A stretch of 64,000 nt of DNA, taken from contig JAWMQL010000010.1 in assembly GCA_033283165.1 (NCBI GenBank), positions 62,001 to 126,000 of the forward strand. The letters are read 5' to 3'. Position 1 is the first letter of the stretch, and each line of letters begins with the position of its first letter. This document shows, in pieces, positions 35,475-43,163 of the stretch. A model generated the notes under the pieces. That model did no database searches. It was not told the DNA's origin and saw only the letters and a list, made by a program, of their open reading frames with translations. The translations under genes were made by a program, and so were the position numbers. This DNA comes from JAWMQL01 sp033283165. GTDB taxonomy: Bacteria > Pseudomonadota > Gammaproteobacteria > Pseudomonadales > Halieaceae.

Positions 35475-35503
35475 GCCGCGCCCGAAAAGGCGCGGCTTTT
35501 TTT
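35475..35503 (+). terminator. Rho-independent terminator after receptor-lipoprotein operon
   Basis: Perfect 8-bp stem GCCGCGCC/GGCGCGGC (35475-35482 with 35489-35496), loop CGAAAA, followed by seven T (35497-35503). It begins 47 nt after the lipoprotein stop and closes the two-gene unit. Confidence 0.92.
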
Positions 35504-35544
35504 GCTATAGGGCAGGACCGGCGGCCGGGTTTATAGTGTTGTCT

Positions 35545-36315
35545 ATGAACGATAGCGAGTCCCTGGCGCTGGACATCGTCTGGCAGGATGACAGCCTCGT
35601 GGTGATCAATAAACCCGCCGGGCTGCTGGTGCATCGCAGTCCGATAGATCGCCATGAGACGCGGTTTGCATTGCAGTTGTTGCGCGACCAGTTAGGGCAG
35701 CGGGTGTATCCGGTGCATCGACTGGACAAACCCACTTCCGGTCTGCTGCTGTTCGGCCTCGATCCCGGCGCGGCGCGGCTGTCTGCGCAGCAGTTCGAGC
35801 GTCGCGAGGTGGCGAAAACCTACCTGGCGGTGTGCCGTGGGTACTGCCCGGAGCGGGTCGAAGTCGATCATGCCCTGCGCGACAAGGCGGACCCGCTGGC
35901 AGATCGACCGCGGCCCGGGGAAGTTCCCGCCCGGAAGGCGCACACCCTGGTACGGCGCCTGGCTACGGTGGAACTGCCCGTGGCGGTAGACCGTTATCCG
36001 CGGAGTCGCTATTCACTGGCGGAACTGCAGCCGCTGACCGGGCGCAGGCACCAGCTGCGCAGACATATGAAACACCTGGGCCACCCGCTTATCGGCGACG
36101 CCAAGTACGGCAAAGGGGTGCACAACCGCTATTTCCGCGATCAGCTGGGCTGCGGCCGGTTACTGCTGGCCTGTGTCGGCTTGCGGCTACGCCATCCGCT
36201 GAGCGGCCAACCCCTGGCCCTGGCAGCCTCCCCCGGCAGCGATTTCGAAGCCCTGCTGCAGCGCCTGGGCTGGACCGGAGCGGCCCGGTTTGACGCCGTC
36301 ACGGGATTCAGCTGA
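35545..36315 (+). CDS. truC: TruC-like tRNA pseudouridine synthase (RluA family)
   Basis: A 256-residue pseudouridine synthase of the RluA family, TruC subgroup, which in E. coli modifies U65 of tRNAs. The catalytic Asp61 is in HRLDKPTSG at residues 58-66. The N-terminal INKPAGLLVHRSPIDRHETRF and later LTGRRHQLRRHMKHLGHPLIGDAKYGKG segments are the TruC-type signature. I chose the ATG at 35545; a GTG three codons earlier is possible. Its stop overlaps the convergent monooxygenase stop in the palindrome TCAGCTGA. The RNA target is inferred from the family. Confidence 0.85.
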   Translation: MNDSESLALDIVWQDDSLVVINKPAGLLVHRSPIDRHETRFALQLLRDQLGQRVYPVHRLDKPTSGLLLFGLDPGAARLSAQQFERREVAKTYLAVCRGYCPERVEVDHALRDKADPLADRPRPGEVPARKAHTLVRRLATVELPVAVDRYPRSRYSLAELQPLTGRRHQLRRHMKHLGHPLIGDAKYGKGVHNRYFRDQLGCGRLLLACVGLRLRHPLSGQPLALAASPGSDFEALLQRLGWTGAARFDAVTGFS

Positions 36316-38248
36316 AGCGGTAGTCGGCGGGGTCGCAGTCACGGGTCCAGCGCCACATGTCGAGAATCTTCCAGGGCCACAGCAGCGTCACCTTGCCCTC
36401 CCGGTTGCGATAGTAGCTGCGCGCGATGCTTGGCTGCTCCCAGATCATTTGCGCGTGCTGGGCGCGAAAGCGTGTCTGGTAATGCTCGAAGGTTTCCCGT
36501 CGGCACTCGATTTCCGCGTGACCTCCCGCCAGTTGCGTTCGCAGGCAGGCCATCACGTGGCGAACCTGGCACTCGCCGTTGAATACCAGGCTGCCGCCGA
36601 AGGCGAGGTTGGTGCCGGGTCCGAACAGGCAATAGAAATTCGGGAACTCGGGCACCGTGATGCCCAGGTAAGCGGCCGGTTCGGTCGCCCAGCGCTCGGC
36701 CAGGCTGGCGCCGCCCCTGCCGGCTATCTCCATCGGCCACAGGAAACGGTCGGTCTGGAATCCGGTGGCGAAAATGATCACGTCGAATTGGTGCTCCCGG
36801 CCATCCGCGTCCACCAGCCCGGTCTCGGTGATCGCGTCCACCCCGATTTTAAGCAGGCTGACGTTGTCCCGCTGCAGGGCCGCCAGCCAGCTGCCATTGT
36901 CCTGCAGGGTTCGCCGCCCCAGGGGAGGGTAGTCGGGCAGCACCTTGTCCAGCAGCGCCTCGTTGTCACCGACCTGGGAGCGAATATGGTCGCTGAACAT
37001 CTGCCGCACGAAGTCATTGGCCTCGTTGACGGCACGGTCCGGTTGGGGCCAATCCGGGTCCACCAGCACGGTGTCGTAGGCACCGTCGCAGGCGGGCCAG
37101 AACAACAGGAAACGGAACCAGCGGCCATAGTAGGGCAGGTGTTCCAGACACCACTTCTTACCCTCGGGGACCCGCTCGTGATAGATGGGGTTGTCGAACA
37201 TCCAGGGCGGCGTGCGCTGGAATACGGTCATCTCCGCCACATCACCGGCGATTGCGGGTACCAGCTGGAACGCGCTGGCGCCGGCGCCGACCACAGCGAC
37301 CCGCTGGCCACGATAGTCCAGTGCCGGATCCCAGGCCGCGCTGTGGCACCACTGTCCGCGGAAGTCATCCAGGCCCGGGATATCAGGTAGCCTGGGGCGG
37401 TTCAGTTGCCCCACGGCGCTGATCACGCTGCCGGCCCGATGAAGCTCACGCCGGCCCTCGGCGTCCCGGGTCTCCACCAGCCAGGTGTGCGTCTCACTGT
37501 CGTAGCGCGCGCTGACGACCTCTGTGTTGAGCCTGAAATGTTCCTGCAGGCCACGCCGACTGACGACCTGTTCGAAGTACTGCTGCAATTCAGGCTGGCG
37601 GGAAAAGTACTCTGTCCAGTGGTGGGCGGGTTCGAAAGAATAGCAGTACAGGTGGTTCCCCACATCGACCCGAGCCCCGGGGTAACGGTTTTCATACCAC
37701 GTGCCACCGACCGAGGCATTCTTCTCGATGACCACGAAAGGCAGACCGGCTTCCTTCAGGCGCACGGCCGCAAGAATACCCGACATGCCCCCGCCTATGA
37801 CCAGAACCGGGTGTTGCGACTTCTGTTCCGCGGAGATTGACTCGCCCCAGTCATCGCTGCGCCAGTCGTGGCCGTCCAGTTCCATCTCTTCCAGCATCAT
37901 GGGTACGTAATCTTCCGGCACCTCGGCGGCTACCAGGAAACTCATCATGCGCCGCACCGTATCCGGCGACGGTGGCGGGGGCATCTTGCAACCGGCATCG
38001 CGGAACTTGCGGATCACATCCAGTGCCTGGCGCCTGACCTCCGCCTTATCTTCTTCGGACATATATCCCTGGTACTCGTTGATATACAGTCCGGCCGGCC
38101 TGACAGGACCGTCCAGCAGCGCGCAGTCCCCGGACATGTGGATCATGCTCATCATCAGCGTGGGTATGCTGGCTTGCTCGAGCGCGGCCGCTATGGTCTC
38201 GTCATCCGCGCTGATGTTGAACTGACTCGCCTGTTCCACCTCGACCAT
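36308..38248 (-). CDS. Baeyer-Villiger-type flavin monooxygenase with N-terminal extension
   Basis: A 646-residue flavin monooxygenase that should insert oxygen into ketones or oxidise heteroatoms using FAD and NADPH. Rossmann motifs are GGGMSG at 152-157 and GAGASA at 321-326. The Baeyer-Villiger fingerprint FxGxxxHxxxW is exact at 296-306. An unusual helical N-terminal extension of about 140 residues precedes the FAD motif, as in 4-hydroxyacetophenone monooxygenase (about 640 residues). I chose the ATG at 38248, preceded by GGAGAAGG; a TTG six codons earlier overlaps that site. Divergent from an SDR gene. Confidence 0.88.
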   Translation of the reverse strand: MVEVEQASQFNISADDETIAAALEQASIPTLMMSMIHMSGDCALLDGPVRPAGLYINEYQGYMSEEDKAEVRRQALDVIRKFRDAGCKMPPPPSPDTVRRMMSFLVAAEVPEDYVPMMLEEMELDGHDWRSDDWGESISAEQKSQHPVLVIGGGMSGILAAVRLKEAGLPFVVIEKNASVGGTWYENRYPGARVDVGNHLYCYSFEPAHHWTEYFSRQPELQQYFEQVVSRRGLQEHFRLNTEVVSARYDSETHTWLVETRDAEGRRELHRAGSVISAVGQLNRPRLPDIPGLDDFRGQWCHSAAWDPALDYRGQRVAVVGAGASAFQLVPAIAGDVAEMTVFQRTPPWMFDNPIYHERVPEGKKWCLEHLPYYGRWFRFLLFWPACDGAYDTVLVDPDWPQPDRAVNEANDFVRQMFSDHIRSQVGDNEALLDKVLPDYPPLGRRTLQDNGSWLAALQRDNVSLLKIGVDAITETGLVDADGREHQFDVIIFATGFQTDRFLWPMEIAGRGGASLAERWATEPAAYLGITVPEFPNFYCLFGPGTNLAFGGSLVFNGECQVRHVMACLRTQLAGGHAEIECRRETFEHYQTRFRAQHAQMIWEQPSIARSYYRNREGKVTLLWPWKILDMWRWTRDCDPADYRFS

Positions 38249-38381
38249 GATGCTTGCCTTCTCCAAGGTTGTTCACGTTGTCCAGTGCTTATATCCTGCC
38301 TGCTCAGGCTACACGATTCCTTGGCGGGCGGGTAAATGACTGTCGCGCCGGGGGCTAATAATCTGAACGGAGCGGCACAAA

Positions 38382-39137
38382 ATGACGGATCAGAGCGGCA
38401 GGGTCGCGGTGGTTACAGGCGCAGCCTCCGGCATCGGAAGAGCTTGCGCGGAGAAATTCCGACGACAGGGCATGCGCGTTATCGGCATCGATCTGCAGCG
38501 AGCCCAGGCCTGGGCGGGGGCAGAGGAGGACTTTCTGCAACTCGATGTAACCGACGGCCCGGCCCTCAAGCAAGCCCTGTCGAACCTGCCGCGTATCGAT
38601 GTCCTGGTGACGGCCGCCGGGATTGCGGAGGCCGGACCGGTGCATCAGCTGGATGAGGGGGCCTGGAACCGGGTGATCGATATCAATCTCAAGGGTACCT
38701 ATCTCGCCATCAAGGCGGTGCTCGACACCATGATGTCGCAGCGCAGTGGCAGCATCGTTACCATCGCCAGTGTCGAGGGTGTCAACGGCACCGAGGGAGG
38801 CAGCGCCTACAATGCCTCCAAGGGGGGCGTGGTGCTGCTGAGCAAGAATGTCGCCATAGACTACGGCCGGCTTGGCATTCGCTGTAACGCGATCTGTCCG
38901 GGCTTCATCGAGACGCCACTGTTCCAGGGCATAATGGAAGCCATGCCCGAGTTCAAGGCGGACATTGAGCGACAGGTGAAACTGGGTCGCTTCGGGCAGC
39001 CGGAAGAGATAGCATCGGTAGCCGCTTTCCTCGCTTCCGGGGAGTCCAGTTACCTGACCGGACAGGCCATTGTGGTCGATGGTGGCTATACCGCGGGGCA
39101 CAGCCACGGCCTGGTGGAACTGATGGGCCTGGTTTGA
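38382..39137 (+). CDS. SDR family oxidoreductase
   Basis: A 251-residue classical short-chain dehydrogenase/reductase. Cofactor motif TGAASGIG at residues 12-19, TAAG at 77-80, and the catalytic Ser130/Tyr143/Lys147 with the YNASKGG helix. The C-terminal SYLTGQAIVVDGGYTAG segment is typical of cytoplasmic SDRs acting on hydroxy-steroids, 3-oxoacyl or cyclic alcohol substrates. It lies between the Baeyer-Villiger monooxygenase (divergent) and an acyl-CoA synthetase (same strand). An alcohol-to-ketone step ahead of ring oxidation is plausible but inferred. Confidence 0.87.
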   Translation: MTDQSGRVAVVTGAASGIGRACAEKFRRQGMRVIGIDLQRAQAWAGAEEDFLQLDVTDGPALKQALSNLPRIDVLVTAAGIAEAGPVHQLDEGAWNRVIDINLKGTYLAIKAVLDTMMSQRSGSIVTIASVEGVNGTEGGSAYNASKGGVVLLSKNVAIDYGRLGIRCNAICPGFIETPLFQGIMEAMPEFKADIERQVKLGRFGQPEEIASVAAFLASGESSYLTGQAIVVDGGYTAGHSHGLVELMGLV

Positions 39138-39238
39138 GGAGTCTGACCGGGTAACCCTTATACAGGTAGTACGCTTGTCGACTGGCCGGTGAGGCCTTAG
39201 GCTGGGGACCCTTTCACGGCATGGCCGACAGCAGGTAA

Positions 39239-40951
39239 ATGATGGCGATCACCTTCGCGGATATTGCCGCCAAGCGGGCGGAAACACTGGCAGCAGGACA
39301 GTTTTTCGAGTTGGAGGAGCTTGAGGTCGACGGCCACGTTTACCCGGTATACAAACACGCGCCGGCAACCTCCCTGGACCTGTTGCAGGGTGCCCGCGGC
39401 CACGGGGAAGCGCCCTTCCTGGTGTACGAGGACCAGCGCTACAGCTACACGCAGTTTTATGAGCAGGCGGACGCCCTGGCGGCGGCGCTGCAGGGACGCT
39501 ACGGCATCAGCAAGGGGGACCGGGTTGCCATCGCCATGCGCAACAACCCCCAGTGGTCGATGGCGTTCGCAGCCGCTACCCTGGCCGGCGCCGTGGTCGT
39601 ACCGATCAACAGCTGGGGCAAGACCGACGAACTCTCCTACGCCCTGGACGACAGCGGTGCGTCGCTACTGGTGTGCGATCCCGCACGACTTGCACTGATC
39701 GAATCACAGTTGGCGGCCCGGCAACTGCCCGTGATCCTGGTCGGTGGTTCTGCCGATCAACCGGCCGGGACGCAGGTGGTCGACTTCGAGTCGATAGTGG
39801 CGGGAGCGAATGCCGCCGATTTCCAGCCCGTCCCCGTGACTCCGCAGGACCAGTGCCTGATCCTGTATACCTCCGGCAGCACCGGGTTTCCCAAGGGTGT
39901 GGTGCACCGCCATATCGCCGTCTGCCAGTCCCTGATGAACATGATGTGGCTCGGCATGCTGACCATGTCACTGGAGGGGATACGGGAATTCCGGGGCGGC
40001 GCCACGGTCGAGACGCCCATGCTGACCGTGCCCCTGTTCCACGGTACCGGCCTGCTCAGTGGTTTTTACCTGCCGTTGTTTACCGGCCAGAAGGTGGTGA
40101 TGATGTACAAGTGGGACACGGTGGCGGCGCTACAGTTGATCGAGCGTGAAAAGGTGACCAGCCTGAGCAGTGTGCCCGCCATCGTGCAGGACCTGCTGGC
40201 GCACCCGGAGTTCGACAGGTACGACACCAGTTCCCTGATCAGGGTGTCCTGTGCCGGCGCCGCGACGCCGGCCGGGCTGCCGGAGTTGATCGAGGAGAAA
40301 TGCAGCAAGCCCAGCCGCTCCGCCGGTTACGGCATGACCGAGACCCTTGCGGTGGGCGGCTCCATGAGTGGCTGCATTTACGATCTCAAACCCGATGCGT
40401 CGGGCCTGGTCTCCCCCATCATGCAGCTGCGCATGGTGGACCCGGAGGGCAGGGTGATGCCGCCGGGAGAGCCGGGAGAGATCGAGTTTTATGGCATAAC
40501 CTGTACCCCGGGATACTGGGAGAAACCCGAGGCCAATGCCGCCACCTTCAGCCCGGATCGGTGGATGAAGTCGGGAGACGTGGGGTACGTTGATGCCGAG
40601 GGATTCATCCACATCACTGGCCGGATCAAGGAGATCGTGATCCGTGGCGGCGAGAATATTTTCCCCGGGGAAATCGAGGATGTCGCCTACCAGCTCGAAA
40701 GTGTGCACGAGGCCGTGGTGTTCGGCGAGCCCGACCAGGTCATGGGCGAAGAGCTGGTCATGGTAATCTTTGTTACGCCGGGCATGGCACTGGACGAGCG
40801 CACTCTGCGCGAGCACCTGTCAGCCCGCCTGGCGGCGTACAAGGTTCCGCGAACCATGGTTTTCGCCGATAGCCCGCTGCCGCGCAATGCCAGCGAAAAA
40901 CTGCATAAACTCAAGGTCCGGGAGGCGCATCTCGCCGGCCTCGCCGGTTGA
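39239..40951 (+). CDS. Class I adenylate-forming acyl-CoA synthetase
   Basis: A 570-residue AMP-dependent ligase that activates a carboxylic acid to its acyl-CoA. The P-loop-like A3 motif YTSGSTGFPKG is near residue 210. The A5 motif YGMTETLAVG, the hinge GRIKEIVIRGGENIFPGEIE and a C-terminal A10 lysine in ASEKLHKLKVRE (the usual Gly before Lys is Glu here) are visible. An ATG pair starts the gene (39239 or 39242). Expected to activate an acid product of the neighbouring monooxygenase/dehydrogenase steps; chain type cannot be read from the sequence. Confidence 0.88.
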   Translation: MMAITFADIAAKRAETLAAGQFFELEELEVDGHVYPVYKHAPATSLDLLQGARGHGEAPFLVYEDQRYSYTQFYEQADALAAALQGRYGISKGDRVAIAMRNNPQWSMAFAAATLAGAVVVPINSWGKTDELSYALDDSGASLLVCDPARLALIESQLAARQLPVILVGGSADQPAGTQVVDFESIVAGANAADFQPVPVTPQDQCLILYTSGSTGFPKGVVHRHIAVCQSLMNMMWLGMLTMSLEGIREFRGGATVETPMLTVPLFHGTGLLSGFYLPLFTGQKVVMMYKWDTVAALQLIEREKVTSLSSVPAIVQDLLAHPEFDRYDTSSLIRVSCAGAATPAGLPELIEEKCSKPSRSAGYGMTETLAVGGSMSGCIYDLKPDASGLVSPIMQLRMVDPEGRVMPPGEPGEIEFYGITCTPGYWEKPEANAATFSPDRWMKSGDVGYVDAEGFIHITGRIKEIVIRGGENIFPGEIEDVAYQLESVHEAVVFGEPDQVMGEELVMVIFVTPGMALDERTLREHLSARLAAYKVPRTMVFADSPLPRNASEKLHKLKVREAHLAGLAG

Positions 40952-40962
40952 GGCGGTTTTCC

Positions 40963-41670
40963 ATGCGCGGCGTGCTGCGAGTCGGCCTGGGCCTTGTTTT
41001 TCTGACCGCCTGTTCCCCGGACCCGGTGATCGATGCTGCGGAGTGCAACAACGCCCTGAGTGCCGCCGAGCAGGAATCAGGCTGGCGACTGTTATTCGAC
41101 GGTCGCAGTCTGGACCAGTGGCGCAGCTACGGTGAAGACGCGGTCAATGATGGCTGGGCCGTGGAGAACGGCTGCCTGGCCCGGGTAGGCTGGGGCGGCG
41201 ATCTTATTAGCCGCGAGCAATTCGGCGATTTCGAATTGAAGCTGGAATGGCGCATCTCGGAGGCGGGCAACAGCGGCATCTTCATTCGTGGTGACGAATC
41301 GGGAGATCGTATTCACGAAACCGCCATGGAGATGCAGGTACTGGACAATGCCGGGCATTGGGATGGCGATGATCCCGGTCACCGGGCCGGGGCCTATTAC
41401 GACATGATCGCCCCGGATCACGATACCAGCCGGCCCGTGGGTTACTGGAACCGTGTGCATATCAAGGCCCGCGGGCCGCACGTGGAATTCTGGCTTAACG
41501 ACCGTATGACGGCAGCGTTTACCCAGGGCTCGGAAGCGTGGCTCGCCCTGTACCGGGCCAGCAAATTTGCCGACCGGGAAGCGTATGGCAGCCTGTTACG
41601 GGGCCATATCGGATTGCAGGATCACTGGGACAAGGTCTGGTACCGGAACATCCGTATCCGCGAATACTAG
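40963..41670 (+). CDS. DUF1080 (3-keto-disaccharide hydrolase-like) lipoprotein
   Basis: A 235-residue lipoprotein: lipobox LTAC with Cys17, then a DUF1080 concanavalin-like domain. It has the family segments GWRLLFDGRSLDQWRSY, GDLISREQFGDFELKLEWRIS, NSGIFIRGDE and a C-terminal GHIGLQDHWDKVWYRNIRIRE. Some family members hydrolyse 3-keto-glucosides; no substrate can be assigned here. ATG at 40963, 11 nt after the acyl-CoA synthetase stop. Its TAG stop is shared with the convergent monooxygenase gene (CTAG). Confidence 0.87.
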   Translation: MRGVLRVGLGLVFLTACSPDPVIDAAECNNALSAAEQESGWRLLFDGRSLDQWRSYGEDAVNDGWAVENGCLARVGWGGDLISREQFGDFELKLEWRISEAGNSGIFIRGDESGDRIHETAMEMQVLDNAGHWDGDDPGHRAGAYYDMIAPDHDTSRPVGYWNRVHIKARGPHVEFWLNDRMTAAFTQGSEAWLALYRASKFADREAYGSLLRGHIGLQDHWDKVWYRNIRIREY

Positions 41671-43151
41671 TGCCGGTCGCTGAGCTGGAAGTCCGCCATG
41701 ACCAGCCTGCGGTGGTCTGCGATATACGTGCGGGCGTCGTAGGGATAGAGTGAACTGATGCGGCCGTCCTCACGCTTGTACCAGCTGCTGCAGCTGCCCG
41801 CCCAGACGGTTCCCTGCAGTGCCCGCTGGATGTCCTCGTTGTAGCGCTGGAGCGCGTGCTGCTTCACCTCGATCAGGCGACTCCTGCCGGCGGCGGCAAT
41901 GGCCTGCAGGATCAATTCCATCTGCGCCTCGATCATCAGCACGATAGAAGTGGTGCCGACCCCGGTGTTGGGTCCGGTGGTGAAATAAAAATTGGGAAAC
42001 CCCGGTACAAAGCCGCCCTTGTAGGCTGCGGGCAGGTCAGCCCAGGCGTCGCAGAGAGCAAGGCCGCCGACGCCGGTAACCGGGGTCCGGCGCATGTGTT
42101 CCTCCAGGTCGAAGCCGGTGGCGAACACCAGGATGTCGGCGGGGAGGTAGCGCCCGTCCGCGGTGTGCAGGCCGCCCGTATCGATGCGATCGATGGGACT
42201 CGTGCGCAGCTTAACGTGCGACAGATTCAGCGCCGGGAGAAAATTATCCGCACTCAGGATGCGTTTGCAGCCCAGCGGATAGGCCGGGATCATGGCCTCG
42301 CGGGTGGCCGAATCGATCAGGACGGTTCGCATGTGGCTTCGCAGCATGCGCTCCACCCGCGACCGCCAGCGGGAACGTTTCTTGCTGCGCACGATCGGGT
42401 AGAGCAGCCATTCGCCGCGCAGGAACAGGTAACGCCGGTACAGGCGGTTGAGCCAGGGCCAGCGCGCAAAACGCCTTCTTTCCAGCGCGCTGAACTCACG
42501 GTCGCCGCGTGGCGCGATGTAGTTCGGTGTGCGCTGGTAGACATCGACCGAGGCCGCCACTTTAGCCAGCTCCGGGACCAGTTGAATGGCGCTGGCGGCG
42601 CTGCCGATAACGGCCACGCGCCTGTTGCTGAAGTCTACCGAGTGATCCCACTCTGCCGAGTGCATGGCCGGGCCGTTGAAACTGTCCCGTCCGGGGATAT
42701 CAGGATAAACCGGCCGGTGCAGGCCACCACCGGCAAAAATCACATGGCGGGCGGCGCTAATCCCCGCCGGCGTGGTGACCAGCCATAACTCCCGGTCCTG
42801 GTCGAACTCGCAGTGCTCGACCGGGGCGTTGAGCCGGATACGGTCCAGGACGCCGTATTTTCGGGCGCAATGCTCGATATAGGCCTGTATTTCCGGTTGC
42901 GGAGAGTATTTGCGGCTCCAGTCGGGGTTCGGTTCAAACGAATAGCAGTACAGGTGAGAGGCGATGTCGCAAGCCGCGCCGGGGTAGGTGTTGTACCACC
43001 AGGTGCCGCCGATGCCGGCGGCTTTTTCGAACACCAGGAAATTATCGGTACCCTGTTGGCTCAGTTTGATGGCGGCGCAGACTCCGGCAAACCCGGCCCC
43101 GACCACGATCACATCGAAGGTGGCAGTGCCAGCTCGCGAATCCGCGCTCAC
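41667..43151 (-). CDS. Baeyer-Villiger-type flavin monooxygenase
   Basis: A 494-residue flavin monooxygenase of standard length, second of its kind in the window. FAD motif GAGFAG at 18-23, NADPH motif GSAASA at 183-188, and the Baeyer-Villiger fingerprint FNGPAMHSAEW at 158-168. The segment GGTWWYNTYPGAACDIASHLYCYSF around 48-72 is typical of the cyclohexanone/steroid-type branch. GTG start 12 nt downstream of rapA, so it may be transcribed with tatD-rapA, an odd pairing for a catabolic enzyme. It lacks the N-terminal extension of the monooxygenase at 36.3-38.2 kb. Confidence 0.88.
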   Translation of the reverse strand: MSADSRAGTATFDVIVVGAGFAGVCAAIKLSQQGTDNFLVFEKAAGIGGTWWYNTYPGAACDIASHLYCYSFEPNPDWSRKYSPQPEIQAYIEHCARKYGVLDRIRLNAPVEHCEFDQDRELWLVTTPAGISAARHVIFAGGGLHRPVYPDIPGRDSFNGPAMHSAEWDHSVDFSNRRVAVIGSAASAIQLVPELAKVAASVDVYQRTPNYIAPRGDREFSALERRRFARWPWLNRLYRRYLFLRGEWLLYPIVRSKKRSRWRSRVERMLRSHMRTVLIDSATREAMIPAYPLGCKRILSADNFLPALNLSHVKLRTSPIDRIDTGGLHTADGRYLPADILVFATGFDLEEHMRRTPVTGVGGLALCDAWADLPAAYKGGFVPGFPNFYFTTGPNTGVGTTSIVLMIEAQMELILQAIAAAGRSRLIEVKQHALQRYNEDIQRALQGTVWAGSCSSWYKREDGRISSLYPYDARTYIADHRRLVMADFQLSDRH

Positions 43152-43163
43152 CGGCCCCGCATC

